A stretch of 27,570 nucleotides of DNA from DAIRVC01 sp036803025 (GTDB taxonomy: Bacteria > Chloroflexota > Anaerolineae > Anaerolineales > E44-bin32), in assembly GCA_036803025.1 (NCBI GenBank), contig DAIRVC010000017.1, positions 1 to 27,570 of the forward strand, in the 5' to 3' direction. A model generated the notes under the pieces. It searched no databases. It saw only the letters and a program-made list of their open reading frames with translations, and was not told the origin of the DNA. Position numbers and translations under genes: made by a program. Within the stretch, counting starts at the first letter, position 1; every line of letters begins with the position of its first letter. Shown here in pieces: positions 14,817-23,364 of the stretch.

Positions 14817-16051
14817 AATCCGAACTCGACACACGTATGCAAGAGGCCGGACTGGACGCACTGATGGTCGTCGGCCCGGCAACCCACAACTCCCCGATGA
14901 CCTACTTCACCGGGATCGTGCACGTGTCCGGCGCGGAACTGCTGAAGAAGCGCGGCCAGCCGCCCGTACTCGTCTGCAACCCGATGGAGCGGGAAGAGGC
15001 CGCCCTGACCGGGATGTCCACGCGGGTGCGCAACAACGCCGACTGGTTCGCCCTGCTGGAGAAGTGCGGCGGCGACCTGATCGAGGCCAACGCTCAAGAC
15101 CTCGCCGGTCTGCTGCGCGAGTTCGATATCCGCGGCCGTCTGGGCTTGTATGGGCAAGGCGATCTCGGCTATCAGTACCCGGTGTTCCGCCGGCTGTCTG
15201 AACTGGTCCCGCAGGTGGAGTTCGTGGCCGAGCCGCCTCGGGAGGCCGTACTGCGGCGAACCCGGGCGACAAAGGACGAGCAGGAGATCGAACGCATCCG
15301 GGCCATCGGCCAAACGACGGTGGCGGTCGTGGCGGAGGTCGCCGCGTTCCTGACCTCACACCAGGCGCGCGACGGGGTGCTGGTCGACCGGAACGGGGAG
15401 CCGTTGACCGTCGGCGCCGTCAAACGGCGCATCAATCTGTGGCTGGCGATGCGCGGCGCCGAGAATCCGGAAGGTACGATCTTCGCCCTGGGCCGGGACG
15501 CCGGGGTCCCGCACAGCGTCGGTGCCGAGGGAGATCTGATTCGGACCGGGGTGCCGATCGTGTTCGACATCTACCCATGCGAGGCCGGCGGCGGATACTT
15601 CTACGATCTGACGCGCACGTGGTGCCTGGGCTACGCCCCGGATGAGGTCGCCCGCGTCTACGATGACGTGCTGACGGTGTATCGCGACCTCGCCGCCTCG
15701 CTGCAGGCAGATCGCCTTTTCCAAGAGGTCCAGCGCCGGACCTGCGAGCTGTTCGAGGCGCGTGGGCATCCTACGGTCAAGGGGAGTCCCGGGTCGCTGG
15801 AGGGCTACGTCCATTCCATCGGCCACGGGGTCGGCCTGGACGTGCACGAAGCGCCCTTCTCGGGCGACCAGGAAGAGAACCATGATCGGCTGTCTCCCGG
15901 CTCGGTGTTCACGATCGAGCCCGGCCTGTACTACCCGGATCGCGGGCTGGGGGTACGCCTGGAAGACACCTATTGGATGCGGCCGGGCGGCGGGGCCGAG
16001 GTCCTGGCCGACTTCCCGCTGGATCTGGTGCTCAAGGTACCCGGTGCCTAA
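14813..16051 (+). CDS. M24 family metallopeptidase (Xaa-Pro aminopeptidase-like)
   Basis: The GTG at 14813 overlaps the selA stop (GTGA). The 412-aa protein has a creatinase-like N-terminal domain to about residue 140 and a pita-bread C-terminal domain. Likely metal ligands are the Asp residues in FDIYPCEAGGGYFYDLTRTW, the His of SIGHGVGLDVHEAP, the Glu of FTIEPGLYY and the Glu of GVRLEDTYW. The order and spacing are those of proline peptidases and related M24 hydrolases. It has no signal peptide and should act in the cytoplasm on small proline-containing peptides, although M24 members also include non-peptidases. The tsaD start lies eight bases inside its end. No functional tie to selenium is apparent. 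Confidence 0.85.
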   Translation: MKSELDTRMQEAGLDALMVVGPATHNSPMTYFTGIVHVSGAELLKKRGQPPVLVCNPMEREEAALTGMSTRVRNNADWFALLEKCGGDLIEANAQDLAGLLREFDIRGRLGLYGQGDLGYQYPVFRRLSELVPQVEFVAEPPREAVLRRTRATKDEQEIERIRAIGQTTVAVVAEVAAFLTSHQARDGVLVDRNGEPLTVGAVKRRINLWLAMRGAENPEGTIFALGRDAGVPHSVGAEGDLIRTGVPIVFDIYPCEAGGGYFYDLTRTWCLGYAPDEVARVYDDVLTVYRDLAASLQADRLFQEVQRRTCELFEARGHPTVKGSPGSLEGYVHSIGHGVGLDVHEAPFSGDQEENHDRLSPGSVFTIEPGLYYPDRGLGVRLEDTYWMRPGGGAEVLADFPLDLVLKVPGA

Positions 16052-17135
16052 ACCGTCGGCGGGCGTCAGGGGCCGGAGCGAGAGAGCAGCGGGGAACGCC
16101 GCCAGCGAAACTCGCATCCTGGCGATCGAAACATCCTGCGATGAGACCGCCTCGGCCGTGGTCGAGAACGGCCGCCGGATGTTGTCGAATGTGGTCGCCT
16201 CGCAAGCCGCCCAGCATGCCAGCTACGGGGGCGTGTTCCCGGAAGTCGCCTCGCGCATGCACATTGAAGCCATCTATCCGGTCGTCGCCCAGGCGCTGTC
16301 GCTGGCGCACGTCGGCCTGGACTCGGTCGATGCGATCGCCGTGACACGCGGGCCGGGGCTGGCCGGCTCGTTGATCGTCGGGCTGAATATGGCCAAGGGA
16401 TTGGCGCTGGCCTCCGGCCTGCCGCTGGTGGGCGTCAACCACGTCGAGGCGCACCTGTACTCGATCTGGCTGGCGGAGGAGCAGCCGGAGCCCGCCTTCC
16501 CGATCCTGGCGCTGGTGGTTTCGGGGGGACATACCGAGCTGATCCTAATGCGCGAGCACTTGCGCTACGAGCGGTTGGGGGGAACGCTCGACGACGCCGC
16601 CGGCGAAGCGTTCGACAAGGTGGCCCGCCTGCTCGGCCTGGCCTACCCCGGCGGACCTGCCATCCAGGCCGCGGCCGAGTCGGGCAACCCGGCAGCGTTC
16701 AAGTTCCCGCGCGCCTGGCTCGAAGGCACCTGGGATTTCTCTTTCAGTGGACTGAAGACCGCCGTGCTGCGCGAGGTGCGCAAGCGGCAGCCGGAACTTC
16801 AGGCCGGGGTCGAGGCGCCGCGGCCAGGCCTGCCCATCGCCGATCTGGCGGCCTCCTTTCAGGAGGCGGTCGCCGACGTGCTGGCAGAGAAGACCATCGC
16901 CGCGGCCAGAGAGCACAAGGCGGCTGAGATCCTGGTCGCCGGGGGAGTCTCAGCCAACCGCGCGCTGCGTGAGACCTTCCAGGCCCGGGCCGAGATCCCG
17001 GTGCGAACACCACCGCTCTCCCTGTGCACCGACAACGCGGCGATGATCGGCGCCGTCGGCCACTGGCGCTTCCTGGCCGGGCAGCGCGACGCGTTGGACA
17101 TCGATGCCATGCCGACCTGGCCCCTGGTCGGCTGA
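16044..17135 (+). CDS. tsaD: tRNA N6-adenosine threonylcarbamoyltransferase
   Basis: TsaD transfers threonylcarbamoyl to A37 of ANN-reading tRNAs together with TsaB and TsaE. The 363-aa product shows LAIETSCDETASAVVENG, then VFPEVASRMHIEAIYPV, VTRGPGLAGSLIVGLNMAKGLA, the iron-binding NHVEAHLYS, LVVSGGHTELIL, GEAFDKVARLLGLAYPGGPAI and FSFSGLKTAV. LVAGGVSANRALRE and LCTDNAAMIG close the fold, so all family landmarks are intact. The chosen GTG 16044 overlaps the peptidase end by eight bases; the first 20 residues are basic and non-conserved, and the core begins near residue 22. The longer upstream frame lies inside the peptidase gene and is not part of the protein. Its stop lies within a palindrome shared with galK. 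Confidence 0.95.
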   Translation: MPKPSAGVRGRSERAAGNAASETRILAIETSCDETASAVVENGRRMLSNVVASQAAQHASYGGVFPEVASRMHIEAIYPVVAQALSLAHVGLDSVDAIAVTRGPGLAGSLIVGLNMAKGLALASGLPLVGVNHVEAHLYSIWLAEEQPEPAFPILALVVSGGHTELILMREHLRYERLGGTLDDAAGEAFDKVARLLGLAYPGGPAIQAAAESGNPAAFKFPRAWLEGTWDFSFSGLKTAVLREVRKRQPELQAGVEAPRPGLPIADLAASFQEAVADVLAEKTIAAAREHKAAEILVAGGVSANRALRETFQARAEIPVRTPPLSLCTDNAAMIGAVGHWRFLAGQRDALDIDAMPTWPLVG

Positions 17136-17145
17136 ACCTTCAGCC
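17130..17145. terminator. Palindrome containing both stop codons of convergent genes
   Basis: GGCTGAA at 17130-17136 and TTCAGCC at 17139-17145 form a perfect seven-base inverted repeat around CC. The tsaD stop (17133-17135) and the galK stop (17142-17140 on the minus strand) both fall in the arms. With only four bases between the genes, this is the sole candidate for two-way termination. There is no T-run. Confidence 0.4.
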
Positions 17146-18321
17146 CGCCCCTTCGTCCTGCGCTGCACAGGTCACGCCGTCCGTCGCGGCCGTGAGGAAG
17201 ACATTCGGGGTCAGCCCGGTCGCCTGATGGTATTCGCGCGCCACCTGCGCGGCGAAATCGCCGGCGCGCGCATCGACCAGCGCCACGGCACAGCCGCCGA
17301 AACCCGCCCCGGTCATGCGGGCGCCGAAACAGGCCGGATGCCGCCGGGCGGCTTCTACCATCCGGTCCAGCGCCTCGCTTGAGACCTCGTAGTCCTGCGC
17401 CAGACTGGCGTGGCTGGCGTTCATCAGCTGCCCGAAGTCGGCCGCCTGCCCGCGCGCCAAAGCCGCGCCCGCTTGCTGCGTACGTTCATTCTCAGTGATG
17501 ACATGCCGCGCACGTCGAAGGAGGAGCGGGTCGAGCGATGCGCCACGGCTTTCCAGATCGGCCCGGGTCACATCCCGCAGGGCCGGACGGCCGAAGAACG
17601 CCGCCGCAGCTTCGCATTGAGCGCGCCGCTCGTTGTACACCGAGCCGACCAGGCCGCGCCGGGTTCCCGTGTCCAGCACGGCCACCGCCGCACCCAGTGG
17701 AAGCGGCAGCGGGTTCATCTCCAGGCTTCGGCAGTCGAGCAGCAAGGCATGCCCGGCACGACCGCAGGCGCTGATGAGCTGGTCCATGATCCCGCAGTGG
17801 ACCCCGACCCATTCGTGCTCGGCTGCCTGCGCCAGGCGGGCCATCGCCACAGGATCCCAGGGGATTTCGGCAGACAGGGCGAAGGCCCGCGCCGCTGCCA
17901 GCTCGAGAGCCGCAGACGATGACAATCCCGCCCCGCTGGGGATGTCGCCGGAGACGATGCCCTGCCAGCCTCTGAGCGGCAGCCCCGCTCGGCGCATCAC
18001 CCAGGCGACTCCCTTGACGTACTCCATCCACCCCGGGCCGCCGTGGGCCTCGTCGCCCAGCGTAAGCTCGACCTCCTCGCCAAAATCGAGCGAGCGCAGG
18101 ACAAGCCGGCGGTCGAGGCGCGGCTGCACGGCGATCCAGATGGCCGGCTCGATGGCCATCGGCAGGACGAAACCCTGGTTGTAGTCGGTGTGCTCCCCGA
18201 TCAGATTCACCCGGCCCGGAGCGCGAATCCAGTGGGTCGGCCGGCGCTGGAAGCGGGACTCAAAAGCCTCGGCCAGTCTGCGCGGCACGCTGCCCGATTC
18301 TGAGATGGACGGCAGACTCAC
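17140..18321 (-). CDS. galK: Galactokinase
   Basis: GalK phosphorylates galactose at C1 with ATP, the entry step of the Leloir pathway. The 393-aa protein is full length and begins at GTG 18321, overlapping the galT stop (GTGA). The signature GRVNLIGEHTDYNQGFVLPMAI lies at about residues 37-58, the ATP loop SGDIPSGAGLSSSAALELA near 130-148, the segment GVHCGIMDQLIS near 175, and the closing GHMK-like motif MTGAGFGGCAVALVD near 352. The catalytic Asp is in the CGIMDQ segment. It is cytoplasmic. Linked galT, but not galE or galM, lies upstream. The gene ends four bases from the convergent tsaD. Confidence 0.95.
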   Translation of the reverse strand: MSLPSISESGSVPRRLAEAFESRFQRRPTHWIRAPGRVNLIGEHTDYNQGFVLPMAIEPAIWIAVQPRLDRRLVLRSLDFGEEVELTLGDEAHGGPGWMEYVKGVAWVMRRAGLPLRGWQGIVSGDIPSGAGLSSSAALELAAARAFALSAEIPWDPVAMARLAQAAEHEWVGVHCGIMDQLISACGRAGHALLLDCRSLEMNPLPLPLGAAVAVLDTGTRRGLVGSVYNERRAQCEAAAAFFGRPALRDVTRADLESRGASLDPLLLRRARHVITENERTQQAGAALARGQAADFGQLMNASHASLAQDYEVSSEALDRMVEAARRHPACFGARMTGAGFGGCAVALVDARAGDFAAQVAREYHQATGLTPNVFLTAATDGVTCAAQDEGAG

Positions 18322-19343
18322 TGCGTACCCCGCGAGCGGAAGTGTTCCTCGGGGAGTTCGCGCAACCGCTCGGCGGCCTGCTCCGGCGTGATATCACGCT
18401 GCGGCTCAGCCAGCATCTCATATCCAACCATGTACTTCTTCACCGCGGCCGAGCGCAGCAGCGGCGGATAGAGGTGCGCGTGCAGCTGCCAGTGGGGGTG
18501 ATCCTGGCCGTCGGTCGGGGCGCCGTGCCAACCCATTGAGTAGGGGAAGGCGACCTCGAACAGGTTGTCGTAGCGGGTGAGCAAGCGTTTGAGGCTTCGG
18601 GCGAGCGCGGCGCGCTCAGCCGCGGTCAGTTCCGGCAGGCGCGCTACTGGTCGCCGTGGCACGATCAGGGTCTCGAAGGGCCAAACAGCCCAGTAGGGAA
18701 CGATCGCCAGCCAATCGGGCTCCTCGATGACGACCCGTTCACCTCGTCCCACTTCCAGGTTGGCATAGTCGAGCAGCAAGGGCGAGCCCGCGGTGCGGAG
18801 ATAGAGCCTCTGCTGCTGATCCTCCTTGGCCGCTTCGTTGGGGAGACCATGGCTGGCCCAGATCTGGCCGTGCGGGTGCGGGTTCGAGCAGCCCATAATC
18901 TCGCCCTTGTTCTCGAACACCTGCACCCAGGTGTAGCGCTCACCCAGTTCGGCGGTCTGTGCCGCCCACACATCCACGACGGCGGCGATATCAACAACGG
19001 GCATTTCCGCCAGCGTCAGGTCGTGGCGGGGTGAGAAGCACACGACTCGGCAGACGCCCTGGGCGCCGGCGGCCTGAAGCAGGCTTTCTTCCCGGGCGGC
19101 CTCACCGGGCGTCCCCGGTAGCAGCGCGGGGAAGTCGTTGTCGAAAACGAACGTGCCCCGATAGTCCGGGTTGCGGCGGCCGGCGGCGCGCGCGTTCCCC
19201 GGGCACAGGTAGCAGGCCGGGTCGTAGGTTGGCAGGGATGGCGGCCGGGCGGGCTCGACCCGGCCCTGCCAGGGCCGCTGCGTCCGCTGCGGGGAGACGA
19301 GCAGCCACTCGCCGGTCAGCGCGTTTCGCCGGCGGTGAGGCAT
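18318..19343 (-). CDS. galT: Galactose-1-phosphate uridylyltransferase
   Basis: GalT exchanges UMP between UDP-glucose and galactose-1-phosphate. From ATG 19343 the protein is 341 aa and begins MPHRRRNALTGEWLLVSPQR, matching the family's short lead into LTGEWV. The zinc-site pair CYLCPGN is present. VFENKGEIMGCSNPHPHGQIW holds the nucleophilic His in the HPHGQ active site, and HWQLHAHLYPPLLRS is the second His cluster. An in-frame GTG at 19367 has GGAGG three bases upstream and would add eight residues; I favour ATG on family fit, though the ribosome site favours GTG. It lies 10-35 bases after the HerA-like gene and overlaps galK, so the three genes are probably co-transcribed. Confidence 0.93.
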   Translation of the reverse strand: MPHRRRNALTGEWLLVSPQRTQRPWQGRVEPARPPSLPTYDPACYLCPGNARAAGRRNPDYRGTFVFDNDFPALLPGTPGEAAREESLLQAAGAQGVCRVVCFSPRHDLTLAEMPVVDIAAVVDVWAAQTAELGERYTWVQVFENKGEIMGCSNPHPHGQIWASHGLPNEAAKEDQQQRLYLRTAGSPLLLDYANLEVGRGERVVIEEPDWLAIVPYWAVWPFETLIVPRRPVARLPELTAAERAALARSLKRLLTRYDNLFEVAFPYSMGWHGAPTDGQDHPHWQLHAHLYPPLLRSAAVKKYMVGYEMLAEPQRDITPEQAAERLRELPEEHFRSRGTQ

Positions 19344-19377
19344 CAAGAACGCGGGCGAAGCGGGCACGCGCCTCCGG

Positions 19378-21810
19378 CTACGCGGCGGGGGTCTCAGGTC
19401 CTCCGCCCTGCGGCCTCCAATACGGCCGCCAGGCCAGCGCCAGGAGTTGAACGCTGATGTCGGCCTTCTTCGGCTTGATGAGAATCTCTTCGAGCGTCTC
19501 GGCCTGCGGGTCGGCTCGCGCGCCCAGGGCGGCTGCCTCGGCCTGGAATTCGGCTTCCATGTCCTCCAACTGCTTCTTGAGGGTCTCGACGTTCTCCTCG
19601 GCGCGGTCGATATCCTCCTTCTCCTTCATCGAGCGGCCGACGCCGCGCGCCGCGGTGGTGGCGCGGCCGATGGTCGTGCCGCGTGCCCTGCGCCCGACGA
19701 CGGCGCCCAGGAGCGTGGCGCCGATGGAGATCGCAGTCTGGGTCTTCTGCTGACTGGCCTGGTCTTTCTCGCGGTCGACTGTCTGCTCAGCGCGGCGCAG
19801 GCGCTCCTGCAGGCGGGCCAGCGCCGGTGCGTGCTTGCGGCGCAGCGCCTCGACAGCTTCGTCGCGGTCCTCGCGCGTCGCCTGCTGCAATCGGATGCGG
19901 AAATCGCGTTCCGACTCCCCCGGGCGCGAGATCTGGCGCAGGCTCGAGCTCCTGTAAAGCTGGAGCGTCCGGGCGCCGTACAGCCAGGTGACGAAGTCTT
20001 TGTTCCAGGCGGCGTAGCTCTTGGGCTTGGTGGCCGCGGCCGGCAGCTCGGCGAACTCGGCCTCCGGCTGAGGCGACCTCGCCAAATCGGCCGGCGCGAA
20101 GATTGCCTCTTCGGCCTGGTCCCACGTGACCGGGATCGCGGCGTCGCTCACCGGCGTGGTGCACACGAGGTCCACCGTTTCGTTGACGTTGGCCTTGACG
20201 TTGCTGTAGTGTACCCGGGCGGCGCCGACGATGACCGGGCGATAGACCAGTGTGCCGCCGCTGGGGGCGGCGGTGCGCGGGGTGATGAAGTACTGCTCGA
20301 CCTCGGCCGGAGGGGTGGGGGCGGAGGCGCTGATGGGCGGCGGGGCGGATGCCGCCGCCACCGCCTTCTGGGGAGGCTTGGTGGCCGGGGACTTCCCTTT
20401 GAACGGCTCCATCAGCACTTTGATCTGCTCGCGGGTCAATGGCCCGCGCAGGTAGGACATCGCCCAGCGGGTCTGGAAGACCACCGCCTCATCCTCGTGG
20501 GTGTTGTGCATCAGGAAAACGCGGTTGCCCAGTCCCGCCAGGATCTGCTCCAGGCGCCCGCGGTTGAACGTCGATGAAGCGCTGGCGGCGGCGCCTTCCA
20601 GACCTTCGAGCACGCGCATCTTGTCGCGTTCGGTCTGCAGGCGCCCGAGGAACCATGTTCCCGCGTTGGACAGCCCTTTGTAGTCGAGGTCGACCGGGTT
20701 CTGGGTGGCCAGCACGACGCCCAGGCCGTAGGCGCGGGCCTGTTTGAGCAGCGTCAGGAGCGGCGTCTTGGACGGCGGGTTGGCGACGGGTGGAAAGTAG
20801 CCGAAGATCTCATCCATGTACAGGATCGCCCGCAGGCTGGTCGTTCCGGATTGGGTCCGCATCCAGCCCAGCACCTGCGTGAGCAGGAGCGAGACGAAGA
20901 ACATCCGCTCGGCGTCGTTGAGATGGGCGATGGAGAAGATGCACACGCGCGGCTTGCCCGAGGGCGTGTGCAGCATGCGGCCCGGGTCGAGGGCCTCGCC
21001 CTCCAGCCAGGTCTCGAACCCCGGCGCCGCCAGCAGGTTGTTGAGCGCCATGACCAGAGAGAAGCGCTCCTTGGATGGGTAGAAGGTTTCCAGCTCGAGG
21101 ACCCCGACCTTGGGCACAGGCGGCTTCTGGATTTGCTCGATCAACCCGGGCAGGTCCAGGTCCCTACCTTGCTTCCAGGCGTAGCCCAGGATCGTTGAGA
21201 GCAGGATGTGTTCACGGCTTTGAATGGGGTCGGCTTCGATGCCAAGCAGGCCGAGCAGGCTGGTGACTGTCGTCCCGATCCGTTCCTGCAGCAGCTCAGC
21301 GTCGTCGAGCAGCGCCGCCTCGGGCGCGGCGAAGGACTTGAGGATCGAGACCGGCAGGCCGGCATTGCTGCCCGGGGTGTAGATCACGAACTCGGCCGCA
21401 TCGCGCAGCCGCTGTATGCGTTCACCTGACTGCCCCCAGTCGGCCAGGCCTTTCTTCCACATCTCCGCCTGTTGCTTGGCGTACTCAGCCGGCGTGAGGC
21501 CCTTCTTGCGCGCCTCCTCCTCGTTGATCCACGGCAGGAAATCCTCGCCTTTCAATCCCGGGAACGTCAACAGCAGGTTGGGTAGATCGCCCTTGGGATC
21601 GATGACGATGGCCGGGATGCCGTCCAGGGCGGCTTCCTCGAGGAGCCCGATGCACAACCCGGTCTTGCCGCTGCCCGTCATCCCCACGCAGACGGCATGC
21701 GTGACCAGGTCGCGCGAGTCATACAGCAGCAGCCCCTTCTCCAACTCCTTGGTCTTGAGAGAATACGGCCGTCCCAGGTAGAACACTCCCAGCTTCTCGA
21801 AGTCTTCCAT
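19378..21810 (-). CDS. HerA/FtsK-like P-loop ATPase with C-terminal coiled coil, function unknown
   Basis: The 810-aa protein starts at ATG 21810 with AGGAG eight bases upstream. Walker A is VGMTGSGKTG (residues 43-51), Walker B is AILYMDEIFGYFPP (around 325-340), and VVLATQNPVDLDYKGLSNAG followed by RLQTERDK fits the sensor and arginine region of HerA/VirB4-type hexameric ATPases. IVIDPKGDLPNLLLTFPG after the P-loop is typical of DUF87 proteins. The ATPase half ends near residue 470. A Pro/Ala linker leads to a region with a long coiled coil (about 640-780) interrupted by a Gly/Ala-rich stretch near ISIGATLLGAVVGRRARG. I recognise the family as widespread but without an assigned role. It sits between an exported PLD-type protein and galT. 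DNA or protein translocation is inference. Confidence 0.75.
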   Translation of the reverse strand: MEDFEKLGVFYLGRPYSLKTKELEKGLLLYDSRDLVTHAVCVGMTGSGKTGLCIGLLEEAALDGIPAIVIDPKGDLPNLLLTFPGLKGEDFLPWINEEEARKKGLTPAEYAKQQAEMWKKGLADWGQSGERIQRLRDAAEFVIYTPGSNAGLPVSILKSFAAPEAALLDDAELLQERIGTTVTSLLGLLGIEADPIQSREHILLSTILGYAWKQGRDLDLPGLIEQIQKPPVPKVGVLELETFYPSKERFSLVMALNNLLAAPGFETWLEGEALDPGRMLHTPSGKPRVCIFSIAHLNDAERMFFVSLLLTQVLGWMRTQSGTTSLRAILYMDEIFGYFPPVANPPSKTPLLTLLKQARAYGLGVVLATQNPVDLDYKGLSNAGTWFLGRLQTERDKMRVLEGLEGAAASASSTFNRGRLEQILAGLGNRVFLMHNTHEDEAVVFQTRWAMSYLRGPLTREQIKVLMEPFKGKSPATKPPQKAVAAASAPPPISASAPTPPAEVEQYFITPRTAAPSGGTLVYRPVIVGAARVHYSNVKANVNETVDLVCTTPVSDAAIPVTWDQAEEAIFAPADLARSPQPEAEFAELPAAATKPKSYAAWNKDFVTWLYGARTLQLYRSSSLRQISRPGESERDFRIRLQQATREDRDEAVEALRRKHAPALARLQERLRRAEQTVDREKDQASQQKTQTAISIGATLLGAVVGRRARGTTIGRATTAARGVGRSMKEKEDIDRAEENVETLKKQLEDMEAEFQAEAAALGARADPQAETLEEILIKPKKADISVQLLALAWRPYWRPQGGGPETPAA

Positions 21811-21845
21811 GCAGCAGGCTCCTGTTGGTCCTCGGCCGACCAGTC

Positions 21846-22928
21846 TCAGGGCGCGGCCGCGGCGTAGACGCGCTCGAACTCGGCCATGTAGCGCTCGGCC
21901 AGCGCCGGGCTGTGGATGATCAGCACGCCTTCGTCATTGTACTCCTCAGCGCTGCGAGTGAAATTGTATGACCCGGTCCACACGCTGGCGCCGTCGATGA
22001 TGACCACCTTGTGGTGCATGTCGCCGGGGTTGCCGTCCAGGCGGATGTCGAGGCCGTCGCGCAGCAACCGCTCATACTCGGCGCCGGCGGAATCGGCCTG
22101 GGAGGCCTCCACGACGACGCGCACCTCCACGCCGGCGGCGTCCCGTTCGATCAAAGCCTCGGCCAATCCATCGCTGGTGAAGGCGTAGGCCATGACTTCG
22201 ACACGCCGCTGCGCGCCGCGCACCAGCTCGATCAGCCGACGTGCCACACCGTCGTCCGGCGCGAACAGCACCTCGACGGTCACCCCGTCGACCGAGACCT
22301 GCGGGTAGGGGGTATCCCGCAGCGAGAGCTCGCCGAAACGGTCGTCGACGAACATCTCCTCGAATTCGTGGGTGAAATCCTCAGCCACCTGGCTCGAGCG
22401 GAGATGCAGGAGGTTGTTGTCCCCGTGGTAGGCGCTGTCCACGGTCAGGTTCATCGAGCCGGCGAAGACCTCGGCCCGGTCGATGACGACGAACTTGTGG
22501 TGCATCAACGACTCGCGCCGGTCACCCAGCACGTCGACGCCGCCGGCGGCCAGTTCCTGCACCTCCTGCTCCAGGAGGTTGTCGCTGTCGGTCACCAGGC
22601 GGACCGCCACGCCGCGCTCGGCGGCCCTCAGCAGAGCGTCGCGGATGCTCCACAGGTCGAAGTTGTACACGGCCACGTCAACGGAGTAGGCGGCCTGATC
22701 GATCGCCTGCGCCAGGACCGCATCCGGCCCGCCGCGCAGCGTGCCGGCGGCCGGGCCTTCCGGCTCCGAGAAGTACACCTGAAGCGAGGTGGCCGCCAAG
22801 GGAGTCGGACCTGGCGCCGGGGTGCTGCGGTCCCCGCGCAACAAGGCACACAGTGCGCCCAGCAGGGCGATGAGGGTCAGGGTCCCGAGCGCGGCAGTTC
22901 TCATGGACGGGGAAATGCCTTGGCGCAT
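21846..22928 (-). CDS. Exported phospholipase D-family protein with two HKD motifs
   Basis: The 360-aa protein has two PLD half-domains. The first ends in HHKFVVIDRAEVFAGSMNLT, the second in HHKVVIIDGASVWTGSYNFT; both have HxKxxxxD and the G-S-(M/Y)-N that follows. The N-terminus carries a hydrophobic segment of about 20 residues (from TAALGTLTLIALLGALCALL), a signal peptide or membrane anchor, then a Pro-rich linker, so the enzyme acts outside. ATG 22928 or ATG 22904 could be the start; the second places the hydrophobic core directly behind a short basic tip. Neither has a good ribosome site. Such two-domain proteins act as phosphatidyltransferases, phospholipases or nucleases. The short interval to the HerA-like gene (35 bases) suggests co-transcription. 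Confidence 0.87.
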   Translation of the reverse strand: MRQGISPSMRTAALGTLTLIALLGALCALLRGDRSTPAPGPTPLAATSLQVYFSEPEGPAAGTLRGGPDAVLAQAIDQAAYSVDVAVYNFDLWSIRDALLRAAERGVAVRLVTDSDNLLEQEVQELAAGGVDVLGDRRESLMHHKFVVIDRAEVFAGSMNLTVDSAYHGDNNLLHLRSSQVAEDFTHEFEEMFVDDRFGELSLRDTPYPQVSVDGVTVEVLFAPDDGVARRLIELVRGAQRRVEVMAYAFTSDGLAEALIERDAAGVEVRVVVEASQADSAGAEYERLLRDGLDIRLDGNPGDMHHKVVIIDGASVWTGSYNFTRSAEEYNDEGVLIIHSPALAERYMAEFERVYAAAAP

Positions 22929-22983
22929 GAGGGTCAGTCCGTCGCCCGGAATTGGCGAGTGTGGACGACGGGGTCGTGTCTGG

Positions 22984-23364
22984 TCAGGATTCGCTCTCGG
23001 CGATGCGGGCCGCCTCCTGGATGAGCTGGTCGAGGGCGGGATTCTCTAGTTGGTCGGCCGAAGTGAGCCGCACGTGCCGGGCGCGTTTGCCGACACCCTC
23101 GAGCAGCCCGGCGGGGTCGTGCAGATCGGTCCCGCGGTTGAAGATCAGGTCGACGCGAGCCTCTTGCAGGCCGATGGCGCAGAACTGGCGCTTCATTCCC
23201 GAACCGCAGGCGAACCCGATCTGCCCCCAATCGAGGTAGGCTTCTTCCTCGAGTTCGGCCACCAGTGCGCGGATGCGGGCGCGCAGCTGCAGTGCCAGTG
23301 CCTGCGCCCCCGGAGTGTGCTGATCGAGGACTTCGCGGATCTCGGGGTCAAGCGGCTGTTCCAC
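22984..23364 (-). CDS. DUF1801 (YdhG-like) small protein
   Basis: This 126-aa protein starts at GTG 23364. Helical segments at the N-terminus (IREVLDQHTPGAQALALQLRARIRALV) are followed by a compact alpha/beta part with VDLIFNRGTDLHDPAGLLEGVGKRARHVRL, which reads as DUF1801. These proteins share a fold with frataxin-like YdhG and have no settled function. There is no signal peptide and no catalytic motif. The next gene on this strand begins 55 bases downstream, so it could be first in the PLD-HerA-gal run. The assignment rests on recalled family wording, not on a search. Confidence 0.68.
   Translation of the reverse strand: MEQPLDPEIREVLDQHTPGAQALALQLRARIRALVAELEEEAYLDWGQIGFACGSGMKRQFCAIGLQEARVDLIFNRGTDLHDPAGLLEGVGKRARHVRLTSADQLENPALDQLIQEAARIAESES

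Noticed and set aside
15762..16043. Upstream extension of the tsaD frame
   Set aside because: It lies wholly within the M24 peptidase gene, which has its own motifs there, and TsaD family similarity starts after 16044.
19447..20577. 376-codon plus-strand open frame inside the HerA-like gene
   Set aside because: Shadow frame with low-complexity composition; the minus-strand ATPase explains the sequence.
19378..22928. HerA plus PLD as an antiphage defence pair
   Set aside because: The PLD protein has a signal or anchor sequence and acts outside the cell, and the neighbours are galactose genes; no other defence gene is present.
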